Made by a program: the position numbers and the translations under genes
Part shown: positions 15,996 to 25,198 of the stretch, piece by piece
Position numbering within the stretch: position 1 is the stretch's first letter
Layout: each line of letters starts with the position of its first letter
The notes under the pieces: model-generated
What the model saw: the letters and a program-made list of their open reading frames with translations, nothing else
Told to the model about the DNA's origin: nothing
Database searches by the model: none
Assembly (NCBI GenBank): GCA_945907245.1
Contig: CAMDTB010000022.1
Coordinates: forward strand, 1 to 48,523
Direction: 5' to 3'
Source of the DNA: Rhizobium sp. Q54
GTDB taxonomy: Bacteria; Pseudomonadota; Alphaproteobacteria; SMXS01
Length of the DNA stretch: 48,523 nt

Positions 15996-18653
15996 ATGCA
16001 GGATAAAGTCTTTCGGCCCGCCGAGGTCGAACCCGAAATCTTCGCCCGGTGGGAGGACGCAGGCGCGTTCGCCGCTGGCCGGCGTCCCGACGCCAAGCCC
16101 TATACCATCGTCATCCCGCCGCCCAACGTCACCGGCAGCCTGCACATGGGCCACGCGCTCAACAACACGCTGCAGGACGTGCTGGTGCGCTTCGAGCGCA
16201 TGCGTGGCCGCGACGTGCTGTGGCAGCCGGGCACGGACCATGCCGGCATTGCCACCCAGATGGTGGTCGAACGCCAGCTTGCCGAGCAGGGCAACGTCCG
16301 CCGCCAGGACATGGGACGCGAGGCGTTCCTCGACCGCGTCTGGAAGTGGAAGGAAGAATCGGGCGGCACCATCATCAACCAGCTGCGCCGCCTGGGTGCC
16401 AGCTGCGACTGGTCGCGCGAGCGTTTCACCATGGACGAGGGCCTCAGCGAGGCCGTGCTCAAGGTATTCGTGGAGTGGTACCGCGCCGGCCTGATCTACA
16501 AGGACAAGCGGCTGGTCAACTGGGACCCGAAGCTGCTGACGGCCATCTCCGACCTGGAGGTCGAGCCGCGCGAGATCAAGAGCCATCTCTGGCACTTCCG
16601 CTATCCGATCGCCGGCGAAGCTGGCCGGTTCATTGTCGTCGCGACGACCCGTCCCGAGACCATGCTGGGCGATACCGCGGTTGCCGTTCACCCCGAGGAC
16701 GAACGCTACAGGGACCTGATCGGCAGGATGGTCGAGCTGCCGCTGACCGGCCGGCAAATACCGATCGTCGCCGATTCCTATGCCGATCCGGAAACCGGCT
16801 CTGGCGCGGTCAAGATCACACCGGCCCACGATTTCAACGATTTCGAGGTCGGCCGGCGCCACAGCCTGCCGATGATCAACATCCTGGATGCGTCGGCGCA
16901 CCTGAACGAAAGCGTTCCCGAGGCCTATCGCGGTATGGAGCGGTTCAAGGCGCGCGCGAAGGTGGTCGAGGACCTCGACGCGCTCGGCCTCGTCGAGAAG
17001 ATCGAGGATCACGTCCATTCGGTGCCGCATGGCGACCGGAGCGGCGTGGTCATCGAGCCCTGGCTGACCGACCAGTGGTATGTGGACGCGGCGACGCTGG
17101 CAAAGCCGGCGATCGAGGCCGTCGAGCGTGGCCAGACCGTGTTCGTGCCGCGCAACTGGGAAAAGACCTATTTCGAATGGCTGCGCAACATCCAGCCCTG
17201 GTGCATCTCGCGCCAGCTTTGGTGGGGTCACCAGATCCCGGCTTGGTACGGCCCGGACAACAAGGTGTTCGTCGCCCTGACCGAGGAAGAGGCCGCCGTC
17301 GAGGCGCGCGCCCACTACGGCAGGGACGAGCCGCTGAGGCGCGACGAGGACGTGCTCGACACCTGGTTCTCGTCCCAGCTCTGGCCGTTCTCGACCCTGG
17401 GCTGGCCCGAGCAGACGCCGGAGCTCAAGCGCCACTACCAGACCGACGTGCTGGTCACCGGCTTCGACATCATCTTCTTCTGGGTCGCCCGGATGATGAT
17501 GTCGGGCATCTATTTCATGCAGGAAGTACCGTTCCACACGGTCTACATCCATGCGCTGGTCCGCGACGAGAAGGGCCAGAAGATGTCGAAGTCCAAGGGC
17601 AACGTCATCGACCCGCTCCAGCTCATCGACGAATACGGCGCCGACGCGCTGCGCTTCACCCTGACCGCCATGGCGGCGCAAGGACGCGACATCAAGCTGT
17701 CGAAGCAGCGTGTCGAGGGCTACCGCAATTTCGGCACCAAGCTGTGGAACGCCTACCGCTATTGCGGCATGAACGACGCGCTGGATGCCTCGGGCTTCGA
17801 TCCCTCGACGGCGAAGCAGCCCGTCAACCGCTGGCTGGCGGGCAGGGTGGCGGCGACCGCCGCTTCCGTCACCGAGGCGCTGGAAGCCTACCGCTTCAAC
17901 GAGGCGGCTGGCGCGCTCTACCAGTTCGTCTGGGGCGATTTCTGCGACTGGTACCTGGAATTCACCAAGCCGCTGCTGGGCGGCACGGATGACGCGGTGA
18001 AGGCCGAGACGCGCGGCACGACCGCGTGGGCCATGGAGCAGATCCTGCGGCTGCTGCATCCGTTCATGCCGTTCATCACCGAACATCTGTGGCGCCAGAC
18101 CCATGACGACCTGCTGATCCTCGCGGACTGGCCCGCGCCGCGCACCGACCTGGCCGATGCGGCGTCCAGCCGCGAGATCGAGGCTGTCATCGAGCTGGTC
18201 ACCCGGGTCCGGACCGTGCGCACCGAGATGAACGTGCCGCCGGGCGCCAAGATCGCCGTGGCCGTCCAGCAGGCCGAGGCGGGTGCCTTTGCCAAGCTGA
18301 CCGACACGTCCGAGGTTCTGCAGCCGGTCATCGCCCGGCTGGCCCGCATCGACCGGGTTCACACGGTCGCCGCGTTCCCGCGCGGTACCGTGCAGATTCC
18401 GGTGGGCGACGCCACCCTCGGTCTGCTGCTCGCCGATGTGATCGACTTCGACGCGGAAAAGACCCGGCTGCGCAAGGAGATCGAAAAGGCGAGCAAGGAG
18501 ATGGCCAGCCTGGACGGACGCCTCAACAACCCTGGTTTCGTCGCCAAGGCGCCCGAGGCCGTGGTCGAGGAACAGCGCGAGCGCCGCGAGGAAATGGCCC
18601 AGCTGGTCGGCACCCTCAACGAGGCCATCGCCCGTCTCGACGCGCTGGCCTGA
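15996..18653 (+). CDS. valS: Valyl-tRNA synthetase
   Basis: The class Ia synthetase has about 885 residues. The HIGH signature is HMGH at 50-53 ([13 protein letters not shown]) and the KMSKS signature is at 529-533. The editing domain is inserted between them ([14 protein letters not shown] region), and an anticodon-binding helical domain follows. The C-terminal coiled-coil tRNA-binding arm is complete ([19 protein letters not shown] onward). ATG 15996 is chosen over GTG 15987 because GAGAAG lies 10 bp before it. It follows popZ by 72 bp. The long open frames on the opposite strand here are codon-bias shadows. Confidence 0.97.
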   Translation: MQDKVFRPAEVEPEIFARWEDAGAFAAGRRPDAKPYTIVIPPPNVTGSLHMGHALNNTLQDVLVRFERMRGRDVLWQPGTDHAGIATQMVVERQLAEQGNVRRQDMGREAFLDRVWKWKEESGGTIINQLRRLGASCDWSRERFTMDEGLSEAVLKVFVEWYRAGLIYKDKRLVNWDPKLLTAISDLEVEPREIKSHLWHFRYPIAGEAGRFIVVATTRPETMLGDTAVAVHPEDERYRDLIGRMVELPLTGRQIPIVADSYADPETGSGAVKITPAHDFNDFEVGRRHSLPMINILDASAHLNESVPEAYRGMERFKARAKVVEDLDALGLVEKIEDHVHSVPHGDRSGVVIEPWLTDQWYVDAATLAKPAIEAVERGQTVFVPRNWEKTYFEWLRNIQPWCISRQLWWGHQIPAWYGPDNKVFVALTEEEAAVEARAHYGRDEPLRRDEDVLDTWFSSQLWPFSTLGWPEQTPELKRHYQTDVLVTGFDIIFFWVARMMMSGIYFMQEVPFHTVYIHALVRDEKGQKMSKSKGNVIDPLQLIDEYGADALRFTLTAMAAQGRDIKLSKQRVEGYRNFGTKLWNAYRYCGMNDALDASGFDPSTAKQPVNRWLAGRVAATAASVTEALEAYRFNEAAGALYQFVWGDFCDWYLEFTKPLLGGTDDAVKAETRGTTAWAMEQILRLLHPFMPFITEHLWRQTHDDLLILADWPAPRTDLADAASSREIEAVIELVTRVRTVRTEMNVPPGAKIAVAVQQAEAGAFAKLTDTSEVLQPVIARLARIDRVHTVAAFPRGTVQIPVGDATLGLLLADVIDFDAEKTRLRKEIEKASKEMASLDGRLNNPGFVAKAPEAVVEEQRERREEMAQLVGTLNEAIARLDALA

Positions 18654-18662
18654 AGCGCTTTC

Positions 18663-18686
18663 AGCCAAGGCGGGTTCGCCTTGGCT
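18663..18686 (+). terminator. Hairpin after valS, likely terminator
   Basis: A perfect 10 bp stem (AGCCAAGGCG with CGCCTTGGCT) has a GGTT loop and begins 10 bp after the valS stop. There is no U-tract, so it may act as an mRNA 3' end stabiliser or a Rho-assisted terminator. Confidence 0.55.
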
Positions 18687-18715
18687 TACCAAAGCCGCGG
18701 CGACAATCGCGTGAG

Positions 18716-18737
18716 CGTTTCAGCGGGAGCTGAAACG
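18716..18737 (+). repeat. Second hairpin in the valS-ilvD spacer
   Basis: A 9 bp stem (CGTTTCAGC with GCTGAAACG) with a GGGA loop lies about 70 bp before the ilvD start. It could be a leader element, an operator or part of a tandem 3' end structure with the preceding hairpin. There is no poly-T, and no leader peptide rich in branched-chain codons was seen, so classical attenuation is not supported. Confidence 0.4.
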
Positions 18738-18807
18738 GCCTGACAGATCGCACTTCGTCTTCCGCGCGTGATAGGCTGTGCCAGAGACGGCACAGCGGGA
18801 GAACGAC

Positions 18808-20532
18808 GTGGACGCGCACAGATTCGACAAATCCAGGCTGCCCAGCCGCCATGTGACGGAAGGCCCGTCGCGGGCGCCGCATCGGTCCTATTACTATGCC
18901 ATGGGGCTGAACGAGGAGCAGATCCACCAGCCGCTTGTCGGCGTGGTCAGCACCTGGAACGAGTCGGCGCCGTGCAATTCGGCGCTGATGCGCCAGGCCA
19001 AGGTCGCCAAGGATGGCGTCTGGTCGGCGGGCGGCACGCCGCGCGAATTCACCACCATCACCGTCACCGACGGCATCGCCATGGGCCATGCCGGCATGTA
19101 TTCGTCGCTGCCCAGCCGCGACCTGATCGCGGATTCGGTCGAGCTGTCCATGCGCGGCCACTGCTACGACGCGCTGGTCGGCTTCGCCGGATGCGACAAG
19201 TCGCTGCCCGGGCTGATGATGGCCATGGTCCGGCTTAACGTGCCGTCGGTGTTCATGTATGGCGGCTCCATCCTGCCAGGCAGGTTCCACGGCAAGGACG
19301 TGACCGTGGTCGACGTGTTCGAGGCGGTCGGGCAGTTCTCGGCCGGCAACATGGACGAGGAGGAGCTGTTCAAGCTGGAATGCGTCGCCTGTCCGTCGGA
19401 AGGATCGTGCGGCGGCCAGTTCACCGCCAACACCATGGCCTGTGTCTCCGAAGCCATGGGACTGGCGCTGCCCGGCTCGGCCGGCGCGCCGGCGCCGTAT
19501 GAATCCCGCGACCAGTTCGCCTATGACAGCGGCGTCGCGGTTATGGAACTGCTCGCCCGCAACATCCGGCCGCGCGACATCGTCACCCGCAAGTCGCTGG
19601 AGAACGCCGCGGTCGTCGTCGCGGCGACCGGCGGATCGACCAATGGCGCGCTGCATCTGCCGGCGATCGCCCATGAGGCCGGCATCGAGTTCACGCTGCA
19701 TGACGTGGCCGAGATATTCAAGCGCACGCCCTACCTCGCCGACATGAAGCCCGGCGGCAAATATGTCGCCAAGGACATGTGGGAGGCGGGCGGCATCCAG
19801 ATGCTGCTGAGGACGTTGCTCGACGGCGGCTTCATCCATGGCGACTGCATGACGGTCACCGGCAAGACCATCGCAGAGAACCTGGCGGACGTCCGCTGGG
19901 ACGACGGCCAGGACGTGATGCGGCCCTACACCAACCCGATCACGCCGACGGGCGGCGTGGTCGGCCTGTCGGGCAATCTGGCGCCGGAAGGGGCGATCGT
20001 GAAGGTCGCTGGGATGAAGAACCTGAAATTCACCGGCCGCGCCCGCTGCTTCGACGGCGAGGAAGCCGCGTTCGAGGCGGTGCAGAACCGGGACTACGCC
20101 GAGGGCGATGTCATCGTCATTCGCTACGAGGGGCCGAAGGGCGGCCCGGGCATGCGCGAGATGCTGTCGACCACCGCCGCCATCGTCGGCCAGGACATGG
20201 GGTCCAAGGTGGCGCTGGTCACCGACGGCCGTTTTTCCGGCGGCACGCGAGGCCTGTGCATCGGCCATGTGGGACCCGAAGCGGCGCTGGGCGGTGCGAT
20301 CGGCCTGTTGCGCGACGGCGACGTCATCCACATCGACGCCGAGGCGGGCACGCTCGACGTGGAACTGTCCGACGCCGAACTGGCGGAGCGCCGCGCGGCC
20401 TGGAAACCACGCTCCAACCAGTACCAGTCGGGCGCGTTGTGGAAGTACGCCCAGCTCGTCGGCCCCGCCTGGAAAGGCGCGGTGACCCATCCCGGCGGCG
20501 CGGCCGAAACCCACGTCTACGCCGATATCTGA
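18808..20532 (+). CDS. ilvD: Dihydroxy-acid dehydratase
   Basis: IlvD converts dihydroxy acids to 2-keto acids in valine, leucine and isoleucine synthesis. The 574-residue protein carries the iron-sulfur cysteines C56 (NESAPCN), C129 (FAGCDKSLPG) and C201 (PSEGSCGGQF), with K131 next to the second. The C-terminal signature SGGTRGLCIGHVGPEA is intact. GTG at 18808 is preferred to GTG 18778 because GCGGGAGAAC precedes it and it gives the family start MDAHRFDKSRLPSRHVTEGP. Of the two IlvD/Edd groups, the ARAPHRSYYYAMG-like N-terminus favours the dihydroxy-acid form; sugar-acid dehydratases are alternatives. Confidence 0.93.
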   Translation: MDAHRFDKSRLPSRHVTEGPSRAPHRSYYYAMGLNEEQIHQPLVGVVSTWNESAPCNSALMRQAKVAKDGVWSAGGTPREFTTITVTDGIAMGHAGMYSSLPSRDLIADSVELSMRGHCYDALVGFAGCDKSLPGLMMAMVRLNVPSVFMYGGSILPGRFHGKDVTVVDVFEAVGQFSAGNMDEEELFKLECVACPSEGSCGGQFTANTMACVSEAMGLALPGSAGAPAPYESRDQFAYDSGVAVMELLARNIRPRDIVTRKSLENAAVVVAATGGSTNGALHLPAIAHEAGIEFTLHDVAEIFKRTPYLADMKPGGKYVAKDMWEAGGIQMLLRTLLDGGFIHGDCMTVTGKTIAENLADVRWDDGQDVMRPYTNPITPTGGVVGLSGNLAPEGAIVKVAGMKNLKFTGRARCFDGEEAAFEAVQNRDYAEGDVIVIRYEGPKGGPGMREMLSTTAAIVGQDMGSKVALVTDGRFSGGTRGLCIGHVGPEAALGGAIGLLRDGDVIHIDAEAGTLDVELSDAELAERRAAWKPRSNQYQSGALWKYAQLVGPAWKGAVTHPGGAAETHVYADI

Positions 20533-20583
20533 CGCCCGGGCGCGCGTGCTACACTCTTCCGGATAGCTCTGGAGGGGAATGAC

Positions 20584-21495
20584 ATGGGCAAGACGCGATC
20601 GTTAACATCGTGGGCCGGAGGCGCTCTCTGTGCGCTGGTGATGACGGTGGCCCAGCCGGCGTCCGCCACGACGGTCCAGATCGTTCCCGGCACCAGCATG
20701 GACATGCAGGCGCCGGACGGGCAGTGCGTGATCGAGCCGTCGGCGAGCCAGTTCGACGCCGCCTATTTCTCCACCATGACCCAGATGTTCACAGGCACGA
20801 ACAACCTGCTCGCGCTGTTCATCGACTGCAACGTCCTCGCCAGCATGCGCCAGGGCATCGCCCAGCCGATCACCGAGTGGACCATCGTCCTGTTGCCGCT
20901 GTCGGGCGGCCAGGTGGTGCCGGCCTCCGGCTACACCCGGGCGCAGGTCATCGAGGAAATGAGCCAGGCCTCCGCCGGCTCCGACATGCAGGCTTATCTC
21001 GACGGCCAGAAGGGATCGATCGAACAGCGGATCAACCAGACGCTGCAGGGCGGGTTCCAGATGGGACAGATCAAGAGCCTTGGCATTCTGGCGAAGGACG
21101 ATTCGGGAATCTATTCCGGCCTGATGCTGAACCAGACCACGGCGGGCGTGGGGCAGGATATCGCCTGCGTCATCGGCATGACGCTGATCAACGGCTACGT
21201 GGTGACGGTGAACATCTACCGCCCTTACGTGAGCGCCGAGACCTATACGCACATGGTGTCGGACATGAAGGAAGATATGGCGGCGCTGGTCAGCGCCAAC
21301 GGCGGCGCGCCAGACACCGGCGCTGCGCCGTTTTCGGCCGTTCCCGGGCAGGCGCCGAGCGTTGACTCGGGCACCGCGTCGGGTACAGGCGACAAGAACA
21401 TGCTTCTGGTCATCTTCCTGGGCGCCGGTGTGGTGCTGGCGGGCGGCCTGGTCGGATTTTTCCTCACCCGCCGCAAGCCGGGACAGGACAGTTAG
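20584..21495 (+). CDS. Exported protein with C-terminal membrane anchor, unknown function
   Basis: The 303-residue protein starts with a signal peptide (MGKTRSL, hydrophobic core 10-24, likely cut after ASA near residue 28). A periplasmic domain follows with three cysteines, around C39, C74 and C191, and alternating helices and strands. Then comes a Ser/Gly/Pro linker (about 240-270) and one transmembrane helix (about 272-294) ending in TRRK. This predicts an N-out, C-in anchored protein. I do not recognise the family. A strong GGAGGGG site lies just before ATG. It stands alone between ilvD and the convergent ABC operon. Confidence 0.75.
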   Translation: MGKTRSLTSWAGGALCALVMTVAQPASATTVQIVPGTSMDMQAPDGQCVIEPSASQFDAAYFSTMTQMFTGTNNLLALFIDCNVLASMRQGIAQPITEWTIVLLPLSGGQVVPASGYTRAQVIEEMSQASAGSDMQAYLDGQKGSIEQRINQTLQGGFQMGQIKSLGILAKDDSGIYSGLMLNQTTAGVGQDIACVIGMTLINGYVVTVNIYRPYVSAETYTHMVSDMKEDMAALVSANGGAPDTGAAPFSAVPGQAPSVDSGTASGTGDKNMLLVIFLGAGVVLAGGLVGFFLTRRKPGQDS

Positions 21496-21543
21496 GGGCG
21501 CGGCTTTCGGGCCGCAAAGCGTTCCGCCTTAACTGAAAGCGCT

Positions 21544-22314
21544 TTAACGCCCGCGCAGCCGCTTCAGGATCGCCCGTTCCGCATGGCGCAGCGCCGCGTG
21601 CAGCAGCGCGCCCATGATCGCCAGCACGATCACCGCCGCGAAGGTGCGGGCGGTCTGCAGCCGGTTGCTCGATTCCAGGATGCGCCACGCCAGGCCCTGC
21701 GCGCCGCCCGATCCGGCGACGAATTCCGCCACCACGGCGCCGATCACCGCGAGGCCGCCGGCCACCTTGTGGCCTTCCAGCACGAACGGCACCGACGACG
21801 GGATGCGCAGCCGCCACAGGCGCTGCCAGCGGGTCGCGCCGTAGAGGTCGAACAGCCGCTCGAGGTCCGGATCGGTGGCCTTCAGGCCGGTCAGCGCGCC
21901 GGAGAAGATGGGAAAGAACGCCACGATCACCGCCAGCGTGACGATGGCGCGCTCGGGATGGTCGAGGCCGGCCCAGATCACCACCTGCGGGGCGATGGCG
22001 ATCACCGGCGTCACCTGCAGCGCCACGGCAAGCGGCTGCACCGCCTTCTCCAGCGTCTGGTTGAGCGCGACGACGAGCGCCACGCCGCAGGCGAGGACGC
22101 TGGCCACGACCAGCGCCTTGAGCGCCATGAAAAGCGTGTTCCAGGCGGATTCGAACAGCACCGGCGCGCCGGCGACCGCCGCCCTGGCGATCTCCGACGG
22201 CGGCGGCAGGAAGTAGCCGGGAATCGCCATGATCCGGCACGCCGCTTCCCAGCCGGCCACCAGCACGGCAATCAGCACCAACGGCGCGGCGACATCGATG
22301 ATGGCCCGGTTCAT
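21544..22314 (-). CDS. ABC transporter permease (NMT1/THI5-type importer)
   Basis: The 256-residue inner-membrane protein has six predicted helices and the EAA loop region (DLYGATRWQRLWRLRIPSS near 165-185). It matches SsuC/TauC/ThiX-type BPD permeases. The frame is open into the ATPase gene, but ATG at 22314 overlaps the ATPase stop by 4 bp (ATGA) and gives a normal N-terminus (MNRAIIDVAAPLVLIAV). It is the last gene of the operon binding protein-ATPase-permease. Substrate unknown; see the binding protein. Confidence 0.88.
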   Translation of the reverse strand: MNRAIIDVAAPLVLIAVLVAGWEAACRIMAIPGYFLPPPSEIARAAVAGAPVLFESAWNTLFMALKALVVASVLACGVALVVALNQTLEKAVQPLAVALQVTPVIAIAPQVVIWAGLDHPERAIVTLAVIVAFFPIFSGALTGLKATDPDLERLFDLYGATRWQRLWRLRIPSSVPFVLEGHKVAGGLAVIGAVVAEFVAGSGGAQGLAWRILESSNRLQTARTFAAVIVLAIMGALLHAALRHAERAILKRLRGR

Positions 22315-23057
22315 GCGGCGCAGCCCATGCTGAGCGCGAGGTCGCGGGAGATGGTCTCGGCGGCGGAACGGAACTCCAGCGTCGTTCGGAAATGCGGCGG
22401 CCGGGGCAGGGCAGGGTCGGTCCGGACGACGCTGAAGGTGCGGCCGGGCGAGGCGCTCATCACCACGACGCGCGAGGCCATGTACACCGCTTCCTCGACA
22501 TTGTGGGTGACGAAGATCACCGCCGGGCGGGTCTCGGTCCACAACGTGTGGATGTCGGCGGCCAGGTCGCGCCGGGTAATCTCGTCGAGCGCCGCAAACG
22601 GCTCGTCGAGCAGCAGCAGCCTGGGCTGGGTCACCAGCGCCCGTGCCAGCGACACGCGCATGGCCATGCCGCCGGAAAGCTGCGCTGGCTTGGCGGCAGC
22701 CGCACCCGACAGGCCCACGCGCGCCAACGCATCCGCGGCCTGCCTGCGGGCTTCGGTCTTGGCGACTCCGTCGAGCTCCAGCGGCAGCGCCGCGTTGGCC
22801 TGCGCCGATGCCCAGGGCATCAGGTTGGGCGATTGGAACACCACCGAAGTTTCGCCGCGTCCCGGCGTGCGGGTGACCGTGCCGCGGGTCGGCTGCTCCA
22901 GGCCGGCCAGCAGCCGTAGGGCGGTGCTCTTGCCGCAGCCCGACGGGCCGACCAGCGCGACGATCTCGCCTTCCTCCACCGACAGGTCGAACGGGCCGAG
23001 CGCCTTGCCGCGGCCCGGATAGTCGACCTCGACGGCGGCGAGGGAGGCGACGCTCAT
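22311..23057 (-). CDS. ABC transporter ATP-binding protein
   Basis: The 248-residue ATPase drives the importer. Walker A is GPSGCGKST (37-45), the Q-loop is VVFQSPNLMPW (about 72-82), the signature is LSGGM (127-131), Walker B is LLLLDEP (147-153), and the switch histidine is H185 (VTHNVEEA). The helix after the signature reads LSGGMAMRVSLARAL, slightly unlike the usual LSGGQRQR, but all catalytic residues are present. It is most like the TauB/SsuB group. It overlaps the permease by 4 bp and the binding protein by 1 bp. Confidence 0.92.
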   Translation of the reverse strand: MSVASLAAVEVDYPGRGKALGPFDLSVEEGEIVALVGPSGCGKSTALRLLAGLEQPTRGTVTRTPGRGETSVVFQSPNLMPWASAQANAALPLELDGVAKTEARRQAADALARVGLSGAAAAKPAQLSGGMAMRVSLARALVTQPRLLLLDEPFAALDEITRRDLAADIHTLWTETRPAVIFVTHNVEEAVYMASRVVVMSASPGRTFSVVRTDPALPRPPHFRTTLEFRSAAETISRDLALSMGCAA

Positions 23058-24058
23058 CAGGGAGCGGCGGGCTTGAGGAAGTCGAGCGTGTAGGCGCTCC
23101 TGTAGTCCATGTCCCCGGGATAGACGCCCTGTTCCGACGCGATCTTGAAGAACTCGGCCCAGCGCTCATCGGTCATGCCGCCGACGCCGGCATTGCCGGA
23201 TTCGACGATGCCGTAGGACTGCATCTTGTCCCGCGCCTGGGTGAGCAACTCGGGCGTGGCTTCCGGATTATCCTTCAGGATCAGCGCGTCGCCGGGCGCG
23301 GCGTCTCCGTTCAGGTAGGATGTCCAACCCGCCGCCGAGGCCTCGATAAAGGCGCGAACGGCTTCCGGATTTTTTGCGACGAACGCGTCGGGCACCAGCA
23401 CCATGGCGGCATAGCCGGGATAGCCCTCGTCGGCGAGCAGGAACACCTCTGGACTGAACCCGGCCTCCTTCTCGATGGTGTAGGGCTCGCTGGTCACGTA
23501 GCCCTGCTGGATCGCCTTCTGGTCGGCGATGAACGGCGCGGGATTGAAGGTGTATTTTCGCACCATGTCGTCGGTGAAGCCGTACTTCGCCTTCAGCCAC
23601 ACCCAGAACGCGGTGACCGACGCGTCGCTGAGCAGGATCGGCCGGCCCTTCATGTCGGCGATGGAATCGACGCCCTGGTCCGGATGGGCCATCAGCACCT
23701 GCGGATCCTTCTGCATGAACGCGGCGACCGCCTTCACCGGCACTTTCTCGGCAGCCAGGTTGAGTACGATGAAGCTGTTCGAGCCCATGCCCATGTCGAC
23801 CGAGCCGGACGCGAGCAGCTGCGGTACGTTCACCGCCGGCCCGCCCTGCATGATGGTCACGTCGAGTCCGCGCTTCTCGTACTCGCCGGTCGCCAGCGCC
23901 TGGTAGAAGCCGCCCTGTTCGGCCTGGGCGCGCCAATCGGTGGCGAAGGTGATGCGGGTCTTGCCCGTGTCGGCGGGCACGTCGGCCTTCTTCTGCTCGG
24001 AGCAGGCGGCCGCCAGCAGCCCCAGGCACGCCACGGCGAACAAACGCAATCCGTTCAA
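23057..24058 (-). CDS. Substrate-binding lipoprotein, NMT1/THI5-like
   Basis: The 333-residue protein is a lipoprotein: lipobox LAAAC with Cys19 after a hydrophobic leader. The mature part begins with ITFATDWRAQAEQGGFYQALATGEY, the NMT1/THI5 periplasmic-binding pattern, followed by GLDVTIMQGGP and LLASGSVDMGMGS. Relatives bind thiamine pyrimidines, riboflavin, sulfonates, taurine or nitriles. The aromatic W-x-A-x-x-x-Q-x-G-x-Y segment recalls ThiY-type pyrimidine binders, but no thi or rib gene is near and no TPP riboswitch motif (CTGAGA) is in the leader. Start is TTG at 24058 with GGGAGA 6 bp before it. Confidence 0.87.
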   Translation of the reverse strand: MNGLRLFAVACLGLLAAACSEQKKADVPADTGKTRITFATDWRAQAEQGGFYQALATGEYEKRGLDVTIMQGGPAVNVPQLLASGSVDMGMGSNSFIVLNLAAEKVPVKAVAAFMQKDPQVLMAHPDQGVDSIADMKGRPILLSDASVTAFWVWLKAKYGFTDDMVRKYTFNPAPFIADQKAIQQGYVTSEPYTIEKEAGFSPEVFLLADEGYPGYAAMVLVPDAFVAKNPEAVRAFIEASAAGWTSYLNGDAAPGDALILKDNPEATPELLTQARDKMQSYGIVESGNAGVGGMTDERWAEFFKIASEQGVYPGDMDYRSAYTLDFLKPAAP

Positions 24059-24136
24059 GTGAAGTCTCCCTCTTGTCCCGGTGATGATTGCGTTTCAAAG
24101 GCGTCGCCGCAAGGAGGATTTGGCTTTGCTGTCTCC

Positions 24137-24233
24137 CCGTGATTTTGCGAGCGGAGCGCGGCAATCCAGCCCCTCCGTCACATAGCCATTAACGGCACGG
24201 CTGGACTGCTTCGCTCCGCTCGCAAAATCACGG
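24137..24233. repeat. Long extragenic palindrome (REP-like inverted pair)
   Basis: The arms 24137-24158 and 24212-24233 are perfect 22 bp inverted copies containing TTGCGAGCGGAGCG. After an imperfect 6 nt patch the pairing resumes for 7 bp (TCCAGCC 24165-24171 with GGCTGGA 24199-24205), leaving a loop of about 27 nt. Each half resembles the widely dispersed bacterial repeat of the form TTGCGAGC...GCAATCCAG. It lies in the 205 bp spacer after xthA and before the importer operon, inside the presumed 5' leader of that operon. No U-tract follows on either strand. Confidence 0.85.
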
Positions 24234-24263
24234 AAGGTTGGCGTGAAAGGAGGTCGGAGGAAC

Positions 24264-25034
24264 TCAGACGTCCAGCTCGCACCAAACCGGCGTATGGTCC
24301 GACGGTTTCTCCCGGCCGCGCGGGGCGCGGTCGACGCCTGCCGAGGTCAGCTTGTCGGCGGCCTGCGGCGACAGCAGCAGATGGTCGATGCGCAGACCGT
24401 GGTCTTTCTCCCATGCGCCCGCCTGGTAGTCCCAGTAGGAATAGAGCGGGCCCTGGTGGAAGGTGCGGATGGCGTCGGTGTAGCCCAGGTTCAGCAGCTG
24501 CCGGAACCGGTTGCGGCTTTGCGGCAGGCACAGCGCGTCATTGGCGAATGCGGCCGGGCTCCAGACGTCCTCGTCGGCCGGGCAGATATTGTAGTCGCCG
24601 CCCAGCACGAGCGGCTCCTCCCAGGTCAGCAGCTCGCGGGCATGGGCGACCAAACGGTCCATCCACGCCAGCTTGTAGTCGTATTTCTCGCCGGGCGCCG
24701 GGTTGCCGTTGGGCAGGTAGATGCAGCCGACGCGTACGCCGCCGGTGAACGCTTCCAGATAGCGAGCCTGCACGTCCGAGCCGTCATTGCCGGGGAGGCC
24801 CATGGAGACGTCCTCCAGCCGGTGCTTCGACAGGATGGCGACGCCGTTGTAGGTCTTCTGGCCGTGGGTGGCGATGTTGTAGCCCAGGTCGGCGATCTCC
24901 ATGGACGGAAAACCGTCGTCGACCACCTTGATCTCCTGCAGCAGCGCCACGTCCGGGCTGGACTCCTTCAGCCATTCCAGCAGCCGCGGCAGGCGGACCT
25001 TCACCGAGTTCACGTTCCAGGTGGCGATTTTCAT
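24264..25034 (-). CDS. xthA: Exodeoxyribonuclease III (AP endonuclease)
   Basis: The 256-residue EEP-fold nuclease acts in base-excision repair. Metal and catalytic motifs are all present: N7 in ATWNVNS, E34 in LLQEIK, GGDYNICPADEDVW in the middle, and the C-terminal SDHTPVW with the catalytic histidine. Length matches XthA. It is a single gene on the minus strand, with the long palindrome downstream. Start ATG 25034 gives the family N-terminus MKIATWNVNSVKVRL. Confidence 0.95.
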   Translation of the reverse strand: MKIATWNVNSVKVRLPRLLEWLKESSPDVALLQEIKVVDDGFPSMEIADLGYNIATHGQKTYNGVAILSKHRLEDVSMGLPGNDGSDVQARYLEAFTGGVRVGCIYLPNGNPAPGEKYDYKLAWMDRLVAHARELLTWEEPLVLGGDYNICPADEDVWSPAAFANDALCLPQSRNRFRQLLNLGYTDAIRTFHQGPLYSYWDYQAGAWEKDHGLRIDHLLLSPQAADKLTSAGVDRAPRGREKPSDHTPVWCELDV

Positions 25035-25135
25035 GATGTTCCCATGCAGTCCGGTTGCTGCATGCTAACAGATCGAACGTATCAGCCCAGCCCGGATACG
25101 CGGGAAAGCGATGCAATGCCTTGGCGGATCGAATG

Positions 25136-25172
25136 CTCTACCCGTCTGTCTCGATAAGGCAGACGGGTAGAG
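25136..25172 (-). terminator. 13 bp stem-loop after the Gly/Asn-rich gene
   Basis: CTCTACCCGTCTG (25136-25148) pairs perfectly with CAGACGGGTAGAG (25160-25172) around an 11 nt loop. It lies 27 bp beyond the stop of the minus-strand Gly/Asn-rich gene and about 100 bp before xthA. There is no U-tract on either strand, so intrinsic termination is not certain. Confidence 0.55.
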
Positions 25173-25198
25173 TCTGAGCCCCGGCGTCGATTCGTCGT

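Noticed and set aside
14814-18692. A 1292-codon open frame on the minus strand opposite valS
   Set aside because: It is the antisense of a complete valS with all class I motifs. High GC with strong third-position bias leaves the opposite frame free of stops; its translation is compositionally skewed and matches no family.
21500-21515. A 5 bp GCGGC/GCCGC hairpin after the exported-protein gene
   Set aside because: The stem is too short and has no U-tract; not distinguishable from chance in GC-rich DNA.
24059-24263. A possible TPP riboswitch before the NMT1/THI5-type importer
   Set aside because: The leader lacks the CTGAGA and other conserved thi-box sequences; the visible structure is the long palindrome, which is a repeat rather than an aptamer.
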